A stretch of DNA of 64,000 nt, from positions 23,912-87,911 of the forward strand of contig MVQI01000029.1 of NCBI GenBank assembly GCA_002067795.1. Direction: 5' to 3'. Every line of letters starts with the position of its first letter. Position 1 is the stretch's first letter. This DNA comes from Methanosaeta sp. PtaB.Bin039. Lineage in GTDB: Archaea; Halobacteriota; Methanosarcinia; Methanotrichales; Methanotrichaceae. Shown here in pieces: positions 16,685 through 26,313 of the stretch. The notes under the pieces were generated by a model. That model searched no databases, was not told where the DNA came from, and saw only the letters and a list, made by a program, of their open reading frames with translations. The translations under genes and the position numbers were made by a program.

Positions 16685-19600
16685 ATGAAATATGGAGATT
16701 TGATCCAATTTGAGCCAATTGAATCCGTTGTCCAGTTACGAGACGCCGACGAGGTAACGGCTGCCCGCCAACTTGTCAAAACCTACGTTGTCTCCGAAGA
16801 GATGGCTGATAAGCTGGTCAACCTCGTAATTTCTCAACTTCAGTTCGACAAACCCAGGGATAATAAGGGGCTGCTTGTTGTCGGCAACTACGGAACGGGT
16901 AAATCGCATCTCTTGTCCGTTATCTCTGCATTGGCCGAGAATGATGATCTCGCTACTTATCTGAGCAACACAAAAGTTGCAGCCGCAGCCGTCATGATTA
17001 GTGGCCGCTTTAAGGTAGTCCGAACCGAGATCGGTGCTACGACAATGTCTCTGCGTGACATCATTGTAGCCGAACTCGAAGAACACTTAGCGGCCATGGG
17101 TGTGAGCTATTCCTTCCCTTCAGCGGATAAAGCTCCTAGCAACAAACCAGCCTTTGAAGAGATGATGAGCGCCTTCCACCAGGAATATCCCGACGATGGA
17201 TTGCTCCTCGTGCTGGATGAATTGCTCGATTACTTGCGAACGCGCAAAGACCAGGAGCTGATACTTGACCTCAATTTTCTGCGCGAGATCGGCGAGGTAT
17301 GCAAAGACCTGCGATTCCGTTTCATCGCTGGTGTCCAGGAAGCCATCTTCGACAGCCCGCGGTTTGGTTTTGTCGGCGAAGAGTTTCTGCGAGTCATTAG
17401 AGCTCGCTTCGAACAGGTTCACATTGCCAAAACAGACATTAAATTCGTAGTGTCAGAGAGATTGCTTAAGAAGACTGCCGACCAGCAGGGGAAGATCAAG
17501 GATTACTTGACCCCCTTTTCTAGGTTCTACGGTCATATGAATGAGCGCATGGATGAGTTCGTGCGCCTCTTCCCTGTGCATCCCGACTACATCGACACCT
17601 TTGAGCGAGTAACTGCAGTGGAAAAGCGTGAAGCGCTCAAGACGGTGTCGCTGGCCATGAAGAAGCTGATGGATCAAGATGTGCCTGATGACCGGCCAGG
17701 AGTCATTGCATATGACAGCTATTGGACAATTCTGCAAGAGAATCCGTCATTCCGCGCAGTCCCAGCCATCAAGGCAGTCATCGATTGCAGCCAAGTACTT
17801 GAATCACGCATACAGCAAGTTTTCACCCGCCCAGCTTACAGACCCATGGCCCTGCGGATCATCCGCGCGCTTTCTGTTCACCGGCTCACGACTGGGGATA
17901 TCAATGCTCCACTCGGTGCAACTGCAGAGGAACTGCGCGACAGTCTATGCCTCTTTCAGCCAGGTATTGAGGGATTGGGTGGCGATCCGGCCGATGACCT
18001 TCTCTCTCAGGTCGAGACGGTTCTGCGGGAAATCCACAAAACAGTAAGCGGCCAGTTTATCTCCATAAATCTTGAAAACCGTCAGTTCTACCTGGACCTA
18101 AAGAAGACCGAAGATTTCGATGCACTGATCGAGAAGAGAGCCGAAAGTCTTGATCTATCTCAGCTCGACCGCTACTACTACGAGGCGCTCAAGCGGCTCA
18201 TGGAATGCACCGACCAGACTTATAAGACCGGGTACAATATATGGCAACGAGAGCTTGAATGGGTGGAGCGCAAAGCTATGCGCCAAGGGTACCTATTCTT
18301 CGGCTCGGCCAATGAACGTTGCACAGCGATACCGCCACGTGAGTTCTATCTTTACTTCATTCAACCCTTCGACCCACCTCGTTTCACAGACGAGAAAAAG
18401 CCAGACGAGGTGTTCCTGCGTTTGACAAATAAAGACGATGAATTCCGCTCGTCACTTCGAAATTACGCTGCAGCCTTGGATCTCACATCCACTGCCTCAG
18501 GTCATGCCAAATCTACCTACGAATCCAAAGCATCATACTTCCTTCGTGACCTTGTTCAATGGCTTCAGAAGAACATGACCAACGCCTTCGAAGTTACCTA
18601 CCAGGGGCGTTCTAAGTCCATGATTGACTGGGCTAAAGGCAGGTCAATTCGTGAACTTTCAGCCTCTAGCCCTCACGAGCGCATCAACTTCCGTGACATG
18701 GTATACACCATCGCCGGTATCTGCCTAAGCACACACTTTCAGGATCAGGCTCCAGAATATCCATACTTCTCAGTGCTCATCACTGGAAAGAACCGGCCAC
18801 TAGTTGCCCAAGACGCTTTACGCGCTATCGCTGGACCGAATCGCACAAAGCAGGCCACTGCGGTGTTGGATGCCCTGGAGCTTCTTGACGGAGATAGGCT
18901 TGATCCATCTCAATCCAGGTACGCTAAGTACATACTCTCAATGCTCAAGAAGAAAGGCCAAGGCCAAGTAATCAACCGATCCGAGGTGATCCAGAATATC
19001 CTGGGCGTGGAGTATCTGGCACCAGAGAGCTTCCGGCTTGAGCCTGAATGGGCCGTGGTGGTGTTGGCAGCACTGGTCTACTCTGGCGAGGTGGTTCTCT
19101 CCATTCCGGGCAAGAAATTCAGCGCCACAGAGCTTCCACAACTGGCCGGCACTAGCATCGACGAACTGTTGCAGTTCAAACACATCGAGAGGCCTAAGGA
19201 TTGGAACCTTCCGGCCCTCAAGGCGCTCTTCGAACTGCTCGGACTTCCGCCAGGCTTTGCCCAACAAATTACCCTGGGTAAGGACGAGCCTGTGCAGGAA
19301 CTTCAGAAGTATGTCACAAGGACCGTTGAACAGGTAGTGCTTGTTCAGCAGAGCTTGCAATCAGGCCTGTTCTTCTGGGGTCGAAATCTTCTGACTGAGG
19401 ATGAGGCAAAGATGCTTTACTCCAAACTGGATGCGACCAAAAACTTCCTCGAATCTCTACAGGCTTACACAACGACCGGCAAACTGAAGAATTTTCGCTA
19501 CGATGCTTCAGAAGTCTCTGCCCATCGGGATGGACTTGCCTCCCTGGCTGAGATTAAAGCGCTTGAGGATCTTATAGCAGACCTCGGATCGACCGCCTCG

Positions 19601-20416
19601 TACTTGTCCACCGCTGAGGCTGTCCTGCCTGCAAACCACGAATGGATTGAAAAGATGAAGGCGACTCGAAATGAGGTCTTGGCATCGATCAGCGATCCCG
19701 TAAAGCGGAGTGCGGCCAATTTCCGTCAGCTGACTCAGTTCAAGCTCAGAGAACTAAAGAAAGCTTACTTGCTTTCATACCTCTCCATGCATGCCAAGGC
19801 GCGTCTGGGTGTGAATGAGGATAAGCGCAAGACCCAGCTCATGAGCGACGATAGGCTCAAGAAATTTCAGAAGCTCTCCGACATTGAACTGATGCCGCGC
19901 CAGCAACTCTCGGACTTCCAAAAACGACTTGAAGGTTTGAAGAGCTGCGCTGCTCTCATTGAACAGGAACTAGAGGCCTCGCCGGTCTGCCCGCACTGCA
20001 ACTTCAGACCAGGAGCTGAAGCTCCCGCCGCACCAGCCGCAACGATTTTGGATCACTTGGACACTGACCTTAATAATCTGGTAGATAGCTGGACCCAGAC
20101 ACTGCTTGCCAACCTCGAAGACCCAACTATCAAAGAGGACTTGGGCCTCCTCAAACCCGAACCGCGCAAACAGATTGACGACTTCATCAGAAAGCAGGTC
20201 CTACCGGATGACCTGGATCAGGACTTCATTCAGGCATTGAAGGACATTCTCTCGGGACTCACTAAGGTCTCGATAAAAATAGGGGACCTACAGGACGCCC
20301 TTCTTGCAGGCGGCTCTCCAGCTACCCCAGAAGAGATGAGGAAACGGTTCGAGGGATACCTGAACAGACTTACCAAAGGAAAGGAGCCCGGCAAAGTGAG
20401 AATTGTGCTGGAGTAG
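16685..20416 (+). CDS. brxC: BrxC, large BREX ATPase (DUF6079 type)
   Basis: This 1243-residue protein is the large AAA-like ATPase shared by BREX systems. Walker A is [10 protein letters not shown] (about residues 68-77) and Walker B is [12 protein letters not shown] (about 172-183). The length, the start [18 protein letters not shown] and the helical C-terminus match the type 3/DUF6079 form. A single C-P-H-C pair lies near residue 1102, but no second pair is evident. The ATG at 16685 has GAGGT upstream; an earlier in-frame ATG at 16643 overlaps brxF. The following gene begins four bases after the TAG. Confidence 0.88.
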   Translation: MKYGDLIQFEPIESVVQLRDADEVTAARQLVKTYVVSEEMADKLVNLVISQLQFDKPRDNKGLLVVGNYGTGKSHLLSVISALAENDDLATYLSNTKVAAAAVMISGRFKVVRTEIGATTMSLRDIIVAELEEHLAAMGVSYSFPSADKAPSNKPAFEEMMSAFHQEYPDDGLLLVLDELLDYLRTRKDQELILDLNFLREIGEVCKDLRFRFIAGVQEAIFDSPRFGFVGEEFLRVIRARFEQVHIAKTDIKFVVSERLLKKTADQQGKIKDYLTPFSRFYGHMNERMDEFVRLFPVHPDYIDTFERVTAVEKREALKTVSLAMKKLMDQDVPDDRPGVIAYDSYWTILQENPSFRAVPAIKAVIDCSQVLESRIQQVFTRPAYRPMALRIIRALSVHRLTTGDINAPLGATAEELRDSLCLFQPGIEGLGGDPADDLLSQVETVLREIHKTVSGQFISINLENRQFYLDLKKTEDFDALIEKRAESLDLSQLDRYYYEALKRLMECTDQTYKTGYNIWQRELEWVERKAMRQGYLFFGSANERCTAIPPREFYLYFIQPFDPPRFTDEKKPDEVFLRLTNKDDEFRSSLRNYAAALDLTSTASGHAKSTYESKASYFLRDLVQWLQKNMTNAFEVTYQGRSKSMIDWAKGRSIRELSASSPHERINFRDMVYTIAGICLSTHFQDQAPEYPYFSVLITGKNRPLVAQDALRAIAGPNRTKQATAVLDALELLDGDRLDPSQSRYAKYILSMLKKKGQGQVINRSEVIQNILGVEYLAPESFRLEPEWAVVVLAALVYSGEVVLSIPGKKFSATELPQLAGTSIDELLQFKHIERPKDWNLPALKALFELLGLPPGFAQQITLGKDEPVQELQKYVTRTVEQVVLVQQSLQSGLFFWGRNLLTEDEAKMLYSKLDATKNFLESLQAYTTTGKLKNFRYDASEVSAHRDGLASLAEIKALEDLIADLGSTASYLSTAEAVLPANHEWIEKMKATRNEVLASISDPVKRSAANFRQLTQFKLRELKKAYLLSYLSMHAKARLGVNEDKRKTQLMSDDRLKKFQKLSDIELMPRQQLSDFQKRLEGLKSCAALIEQELEASPVCPHCNFRPGAEAPAAPAATILDHLDTDLNNLVDSWTQTLLANLEDPTIKEDLGLLKPEPRKQIDDFIRKQVLPDDLDQDFIQALKDILSGLTKVSIKIGDLQDALLAGGSPATPEEMRKRFEGYLNRLTKGKEPGKVRIVLE

Positions 20417-20420
20417 CAAA

Positions 20421-22241
20421 ATGAATCAGGAAGATTTGATAGCTCGGCTCAAGAAGTACGAATGGAATGATATCGAATTTAAAAAAGCCCAGCGTGGTGT
20501 ACCGAATGACGCATATGAAAGTGTTTCTGCTTTTGCCAATACTGCGGGAGGCTATCTTGTTTTCGGCGTCGAGGACAACAAGGGATCTTTTAAAATTGTA
20601 GGGGTAATCGAGGTAGACAAGGTTCAGAACGATTTCCTGAGTTGTTTGCGGTCCGTTGGTAAGTTTAACCGCCCGATTCCAGTTCAAGAAAGCACATTAG
20701 AGCATGAAGGAAGGACCTTGTTGGTTTTCTATGTACCCGAAGTGCGTCGCATGGACAAACCAATTTACCTGAATGGCGACGTCACCGAATCCTACATCCG
20801 ACGTGGTGGTGGAGATGAGCGATGTACTGGTGATGAAATCAAGCGCTTCCTTCGTGATGCAGGGAGTATCACTTACGACAGCGAGGTACTGTCCGATATA
20901 GATCCAGAAGATTTTTTTGACCCCTCATCCGTGGCTTGGTATAGGCGCGTACTTCAGGACAAACAAGGAAAACGGCATGCTGAATTGAACGATGTTGAAT
21001 TCCTCTATGAATGGGGATTTGTGGTAGAATCAGATAAAGAGCTTCGACCCACACGCGCTGCAGTATTGCTTTTCGGAAAGACAAGGTTATTGCGCCACTT
21101 ATTGCCGCGTGGCATTGTAGATTACCAGCGCATCGACGCAAGATTCGAAGATTGGTCACCTGAACATCGGTGGAGCGATAGGGTCATCGTGGAAGACAAC
21201 ATTATCCAGGCCTGGCAAGTGCTCGTCGAGAAATATTTTCGCCTTGCTGACAGACCGTTCTCGGTAGATGTTGTAACCTTGCGTCGCCATGATGATCCGC
21301 CAGATTACATATCCTTCCGTGAAGCTGCCATTAACCTGCTAATCCATCAGGATTTTGGCGACCAAACTAGAAAGCCGGTTATAAAGATATTCTCGGACCG
21401 CACGGTTTTTTGGAATCCGGGAGATGCTTTCGCCACCATGGATCAGCTCTTGGACCCGATCGAAAAAGAAGTCCGAAATCCTGCTATTGTAGCGGCTTTT
21501 CGACGCATCGGGCTGAGCGATCAGGCTGGCACGGGCGTTCGTTCAATTTTCGGCAATTGGCAGCAGTTGGGATTTGTCCCTCCGAGCATCGTTAATGACA
21601 AGGGGGAGAAGACCTTCGAGATCACTTTGCTCAAAGAGATATTGTTAACCGAGGAGCAACGGCTATTTCAAGCCCAGTTGGGCGTTAGGCTCAGCGAGCA
21701 AGAAGCTGCCGTTTTTGCATATGCCTGCCGTGCCGGTGCAGTCAGCGTTACAGATGCAAAGGCAGTGATTGGACGCGGCTCTGGAGAAGCCGAAAGAATA
21801 TTGGACCACTTGGTCACCCAAATCCTTCTTGCAGTTGTGGAGCCAAGAATGAGCTGGGAGCTGGCACCTCATCTCCAAGAGAGGTTTGCTCATGGTGACC
21901 AAGTACCTCCCATGGCGAGAGACTTGGTCACTGACCAACCTGAGTCGGAGGCAGTCAGCTTGGTCACTCCAAAACTGACCAAGTTCACCGAACAGCAGCG
22001 AAAGATTCTGGCGCTTTGCGAGGTGCCACGAACCCAGGCTGACCTCATGAAGACACTCGGAGTATCTCATCGCACCTTTTTCCGCCGCACGCATTTAGAG
22101 CCTTTGATTAAGGCAAATCTGGTGCAAATGACCCATCCTGAAGAGCCCAATCACCCGAACCAGAAATATGTAATCACTGAGGCCGGGCTTGGCCTTATCT
22201 CCTCTTGGAGGGCCAATGCAGAAGGAAGAGGTAATTCATGA
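20421..22241 (+). CDS. AlbA_2 (Schlafen-like) RecG-type ATP-binding protein within BREX
   Basis: This 606-residue protein starts with an AlbA_2 divergent-AAA/Schlafen-like nucleic-acid-binding domain (residues about 5-125: EFKKAQRG, AFANTAGGYLVFGVEDN, then YIRRGG). A GHKL-type HATPase-like region follows (about 295-375: FREAAINLLIHQDFG, then GTGVRSI), as in proteins annotated as RecG-like or transcriptional regulators. The C-terminus contains winged-helix segments (about 420-600: QQRKILALCEVPRTQADLMK). Such proteins occur in many BREX and other defence islands as regulators or accessory factors. It lies between brxC and pglX, starts four bases after brxC with GGAG upstream, and is certainly in the same operon. 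Confidence 0.85.
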   Translation: MNQEDLIARLKKYEWNDIEFKKAQRGVPNDAYESVSAFANTAGGYLVFGVEDNKGSFKIVGVIEVDKVQNDFLSCLRSVGKFNRPIPVQESTLEHEGRTLLVFYVPEVRRMDKPIYLNGDVTESYIRRGGGDERCTGDEIKRFLRDAGSITYDSEVLSDIDPEDFFDPSSVAWYRRVLQDKQGKRHAELNDVEFLYEWGFVVESDKELRPTRAAVLLFGKTRLLRHLLPRGIVDYQRIDARFEDWSPEHRWSDRVIVEDNIIQAWQVLVEKYFRLADRPFSVDVVTLRRHDDPPDYISFREAAINLLIHQDFGDQTRKPVIKIFSDRTVFWNPGDAFATMDQLLDPIEKEVRNPAIVAAFRRIGLSDQAGTGVRSIFGNWQQLGFVPPSIVNDKGEKTFEITLLKEILLTEEQRLFQAQLGVRLSEQEAAVFAYACRAGAVSVTDAKAVIGRGSGEAERILDHLVTQILLAVVEPRMSWELAPHLQERFAHGDQVPPMARDLVTDQPESEAVSLVTPKLTKFTEQQRKILALCEVPRTQADLMKTLGVSHRTFFRRTHLEPLIKANLVQMTHPEEPNHPNQKYVITEAGLGLISSWRANAEGRGNS

Positions 22242-22314
22242 GCATTATCATCTGGCAGGACAGACATACTCCATCAACCAGCCGACTTGTACACTGCACA
22301 AGTTCGCTCCCTAG
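22216..22314 (+). CDS. possible 32-aa ORF between the AlbA_2 gene and pglX
   Basis: A 32-codon frame begins MQKEEVIHEHYHLAGQTYSI and ends at a TAG. Its ATG lies five bases after GGAGGG (22207-22212), a good ribosome binding site, and overlaps the end of the AlbA_2 gene in another frame. The composition (His, Tyr, Gln) looks protein-like, but no family is recognised. It could be a remnant of a longer gene. Confidence 0.25.
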   Translation: MQKEEVIHEHYHLAGQTYSINQPTCTLHKFAP

Positions 22315-22347
22315 CAGAATGGTTGGTGACTCTTAAGGTCGCTAAGA

Positions 22348-25164
22348 ATGAGGAAACCCATGAAGAAGCATAAACGCATCGAAGGCAACAGCAAAATCCA
22401 ATTGGGGACGGCAAAACCACAAGGGCCGGTAGAATGCCTGGGCATGAGCTTCCCGGACGATAATGCCCGTCGAGAGCATTTCCTTGGCATTCTGAGGGAG
22501 AAGCTGAAGGATCCGGAATTCCGGAAGATAGAAGGATTCCCCATCGGCTCAGATGAGGATATCCTGGCGCTGTCAGACCCCCCATATTATACCGCCTGTC
22601 CGAATCCGTTTATTGCTGACTTTATAAAATACTATGGCAAGACATATGACCCGACAAAGCCCTACAGCCGTGAGCCTTTTGCAGCAGATGTGAGTGAAGG
22701 AAAGAACGACCCAATATATAATGCACATTCTTACCACACCAAGGTTCCGCACAAGGCCATCATGAGGTACATCCTCCATTATACAGAGCCAGGGGACTTG
22801 GTATTTGATGGATTTTGCGGAACAGGGATGACGGGTGTAGCGGCTGCCTTATGCAGAGAATCCCGAAAAGATCAAATGACGTTTGCCCGAAGAACTTTAG
22901 AGGGACAGCGATGGGCAATTCTCGCGGATCTTTCACCTGTTGCAACATTCATCGCAAGTAACCTGCTTAGACCTGTTGATCGGACCGAGTTTCAAAAGGC
23001 ATTTAAGGCAGTTTGTGCAGTCGTTGAAAAAGAGTTTGGGTATCTCTATTCAACCCACCATTCAGGATGGAAGGTTCGTGACAGAAAAAATGTAGGACAC
23101 AGACAATATGCAAATAATTATAATACACAAGGTAGCATTGAGTTCACTCTCTATTCTGATGTCGTTAGATGTCCTGAATGTACAACTGAAATTACGCTTT
23201 ACGAAGTGCTCGTAGACGAGAAAAGCGACTCTCTCAGGTCAGATATTAAATGTCCTAACTGCAAGGCGGTAGTTCCAGAATCAAAATGGGAGTCGGTGAA
23301 TACTGCATTCTACGATACAATTCTTAAAAAGACCATCCAACAACTACGCATTGAACCGGTTCTGATCAACTATAGCGTCGGATCAACAAGATATGAGAAG
23401 TTTCCCGATGAGCAAGATAGAGAGAAATTAGCTACGGCTGAGAGGCTGCTTGCTACTGTAGGGTTACCGGCAATAGCTCTAATCGAGGGTAAGGAAACAC
23501 AACGGAATATTCCAATTGGAATAACTCACTTACATCATTTTTTTACCCATCGTGAGCACCTATTTGTGGCAGCTCTATTAAAAGAAGTACAGAAATATCC
23601 TGACAGTAATATACGTCAGATGCTGCTTTTTGCCCTAACTGCTTCGCTTCCATACGCATCAAGGATGCGTCGGTTTCGTGCAGATCGAAAAGGAGGCGGT
23701 CCGTTGTCTGGCACTCTGTATATAAGCTCATTAATTACGCCTCCACATGTATTGAAGACGTTTCTGAGAAACGCAGCAACTATTGCAGATAGCCTGACGC
23801 CTCCCGTTGATCCCATAGGTGGCCACATAATCAGTACGCAAGATGCAGGGCACCTAAATCAAATACCAGATTCAACTGTCGATTACATTTTTACAGATCC
23901 TCCGTTTGGTCATAACTTCGATTATTCAGAATTGAATTTCTTTTGGGAGGGATTACTCGGAGTTGTTACTAACCAAGAGCATGAAGCCATAGTTAGCGTA
24001 TCACAGGGGAAGGATATTGATAAGTATCGTGATCTTATGGAAAAGAGCTTTTCGGAATACTACCGCATCTTAAAGCCTGGGCGATGGTTGACCGTAGAAT
24101 TTTCCAATACAAAGGCCTCTGTGTGGAATGCAATCCAATCTGCTCTAGAACAAAGCGGTTTTGTTGTAGCCAATGTGGCTTCACTCGATAAGAAGCAGCA
24201 CTCGTTTAAGGCAGTAATGACTCCTACGGCTGTTAAGCAAGACCTCATAATCTCGGCCTACAAGCCCAATGGCGGTCTTGAAGACCGTTTCAATCTTGAA
24301 GCAGGTACCGAAGAAGGTGTCTGGGACTTTATCCGCACTCATTTAAGGCAGCTTCCAGTCTTTGTATCCGATAAAGACGACGTCGAAGTAATCGCCGAGC
24401 GTCAAAATTTCCTGCTCTTCGATTGCATGGTAGCTTTCCACGTTCAGCGCGGTGTAACAGTTCCGCTATCCGCTGCAGAGTTTTACGAAGGGCTTGTCCA
24501 GAGATTCGCTGAACGTGATAATATGTACTTCCTTTCCGAACAGGTGGCTGAGTACGACAAAAAGCGCATGACAACTAAAGATGTTCTACAGCTTAAGCTA
24601 TCAGTTACAGATGAATCCTCGGCCATCCTTTGGCTCAAACAGCAGCTCCTCAAGAAGCCCCAGACCTTTCAGGAACTTCACCCGCAATTCCTCAAGGAAA
24701 TTGGTGGAGGCTGGCAAAAAAATGAGAAGCCATTGGAGTTATCCGAACTGCTCGCACAAAACTTCTTGCGCTACGATGGCAAGGGCGAGGTGCCACACCG
24801 CATTCACAGCTACTTATCTACTAACTTCAAGGACCTTCGCAACTTGCCCAAAGATGATGAACGCCTGCGAGCCAAAGGCAAAGATCGCTGGTATGTGCCC
24901 GATCCTAACCAGGCAGGGGATCTGGAGAAGCTGCGGGAGAGGTCGCTGCTCAAGGAGTTTGATGAGTACCGGATGGCAGGCCAGAAGCGTCTAAAAGTCT
25001 TCCGCCTCGAGGCCGTCCGCGCTGGCTTCAAGAAAGCATGGCAGGAGCGAGACTACGATACCATCATCTCTGTGGCCCGCAAGATTCCTGAGAACGTTCT
25101 GCAGGAAGACCCAAAACTCCTCATGTGGTATGACCAGGCGCTCACACGTTCCGGAAAGGAATAA
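22348..25164 (+). CDS. pglX: PglX-type BREX DNA methyltransferase
   Basis: This 938-residue protein is the modification enzyme of the BREX operon, expected to methylate adenine in host DNA as a self mark. A DPPY-like motif (ALSDPPYYTACPNPF, about residue 76) precedes the AdoMet-binding motif I (VFDGFCGTGMTGVAAAL, about 152). A second catalytic-type motif is TDPPFGHNFDYSE (about 516), followed by LKPGRWLTVEF. A zinc-ribbon-like insertion has paired cysteines (CPEC about 275, CPNC about 305). The order places it in the type 3 PglXI class. An ATG at 22360 is an alternative start. The C-terminal third, about 700-938, is probably target recognition or partner binding. Confidence 0.85.
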   Translation: MRKPMKKHKRIEGNSKIQLGTAKPQGPVECLGMSFPDDNARREHFLGILREKLKDPEFRKIEGFPIGSDEDILALSDPPYYTACPNPFIADFIKYYGKTYDPTKPYSREPFAADVSEGKNDPIYNAHSYHTKVPHKAIMRYILHYTEPGDLVFDGFCGTGMTGVAAALCRESRKDQMTFARRTLEGQRWAILADLSPVATFIASNLLRPVDRTEFQKAFKAVCAVVEKEFGYLYSTHHSGWKVRDRKNVGHRQYANNYNTQGSIEFTLYSDVVRCPECTTEITLYEVLVDEKSDSLRSDIKCPNCKAVVPESKWESVNTAFYDTILKKTIQQLRIEPVLINYSVGSTRYEKFPDEQDREKLATAERLLATVGLPAIALIEGKETQRNIPIGITHLHHFFTHREHLFVAALLKEVQKYPDSNIRQMLLFALTASLPYASRMRRFRADRKGGGPLSGTLYISSLITPPHVLKTFLRNAATIADSLTPPVDPIGGHIISTQDAGHLNQIPDSTVDYIFTDPPFGHNFDYSELNFFWEGLLGVVTNQEHEAIVSVSQGKDIDKYRDLMEKSFSEYYRILKPGRWLTVEFSNTKASVWNAIQSALEQSGFVVANVASLDKKQHSFKAVMTPTAVKQDLIISAYKPNGGLEDRFNLEAGTEEGVWDFIRTHLRQLPVFVSDKDDVEVIAERQNFLLFDCMVAFHVQRGVTVPLSAAEFYEGLVQRFAERDNMYFLSEQVAEYDKKRMTTKDVLQLKLSVTDESSAILWLKQQLLKKPQTFQELHPQFLKEIGGGWQKNEKPLELSELLAQNFLRYDGKGEVPHRIHSYLSTNFKDLRNLPKDDERLRAKGKDRWYVPDPNQAGDLEKLRERSLLKEFDEYRMAGQKRLKVFRLEAVRAGFKKAWQERDYDTIISVARKIPENVLQEDPKLLMWYDQALTRSGKE

Positions 25165-25167
25165 AAA

Positions 25168-26253
25168 ATGCCAAGAGCCAAAAGGGATGTTGCAGAGCTT
25201 AAGAAGCGAGCCGTTAACTCCTTGGTGCTTGGAATCGAACTGTTCAATCGACCACATGAGCAAGGGCGCTCCGAAAGCGTCCTGATCCTCTTGCATCATG
25301 CCTTCGAGATGCTTTTGAAGGCAATTATCAAGGACAAGACGGGAACAGTTCATGCAAAGGGGGAGAAATACTCCTATGGTTTCGATAAGTGCTTGGAAAT
25401 CGCCCAGAACGAAATTAAAGTGATCTCTCCTGATGAGCGCGCTACTTTGTCGATTCTTGATGCTCACCGAGACATTGCCATTCACTATTATCAAGAGGTA
25501 TCTGAAGATCTTCTTTATCTACAGGCCCAAGCGGCGGTCACATTATTTGATGATTTGCTGCAATTGGTCTTCACGGAGAGGCTTGCTGATTGTATACCGA
25601 AACGAGTTCTGCCAATTTCGACGCGACCGCCGAAAGATCTAAAAGTGCTGATAGACAGCGAATTGAGCCAAGTCGACGAACTACTACAGGCAGGGAGTCG
25701 CAAAGGAATCCAAGCAGCAGCCAGATTGAGGCCTATTCTAGCTATGGCAACTGCTACTCGCGAAAACGCGGAGCGAGTAACTGAAAGTGAATTGCGAAAA
25801 GCTATAAGCAGAAGGCGGCAAGGAGATGACTGGAGTATCATACTTCCTGAAGTTGCTCAGCTCAAACTTGATACCCAGGGAGACGGGATCCCTATTTTCC
25901 TTCGTATCAAGAAAGATGCTGACATTGCTGTTCGTATTGCCAAAGACAACGAGCCAGTCATTGGAACATTGATCAAACAAGAAATCAACATCTGGGACAA
26001 GTACAACCTTGGCAGGGATGATATTGCCGAGAAGCTAGGTATATCTGGACCAAGAACAAGCGCTCTGATATTTGAGTTGAATATTCAAAAAGATCCAGAA
26101 TGTTTCAAAATATTGCGAAGAAAATCTTCAATATTCAAAGGTTACAGCAAAAAGGCATTGGAGCAGCTCCAGTCAGCCATGCTAGGTGGAATAGATATAG
26201 ATGCCATATGGGAAAAGCATAGAGATCGGTTTAGAGCCAAAAAGCGGAAATGA
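25168..26253 (+). CDS. DUF3644 HEPN-like protein with C-terminal HTH, within BREX
   Basis: This 361-residue protein begins three bases after pglX. The N-terminal half matches DUF3644: helices with SVLILLHHAFEMLLKAIIKD (about 38-57). It carries HRDIAIHYY, in which R101 and H106 fit the Rx4H catalytic motif of HEPN ribonucleases. The C-terminal part holds a helix-turn-helix-like segment (about 283-300: RDDIAEKLGISGPRTSALIF). HEPN RNases act as abortive-infection toxins or as enzymes in defence complexes. Here the gene sits where the BrxHII helicase is usual in type 3 BREX. That it is an RNase effector or a replacement is inference. Confidence 0.75.
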   Translation: MPRAKRDVAELKKRAVNSLVLGIELFNRPHEQGRSESVLILLHHAFEMLLKAIIKDKTGTVHAKGEKYSYGFDKCLEIAQNEIKVISPDERATLSILDAHRDIAIHYYQEVSEDLLYLQAQAAVTLFDDLLQLVFTERLADCIPKRVLPISTRPPKDLKVLIDSELSQVDELLQAGSRKGIQAAARLRPILAMATATRENAERVTESELRKAISRRRQGDDWSIILPEVAQLKLDTQGDGIPIFLRIKKDADIAVRIAKDNEPVIGTLIKQEINIWDKYNLGRDDIAEKLGISGPRTSALIFELNIQKDPECFKILRRKSSIFKGYSKKALEQLQSAMLGGIDIDAIWEKHRDRFRAKKRK

Positions 26254-26313
26254 TGGGTAGTTTAACAGGTATATGGTCCCTATGCACTTCGAAAAGCTTG
26301 TAATAATAGGCGA

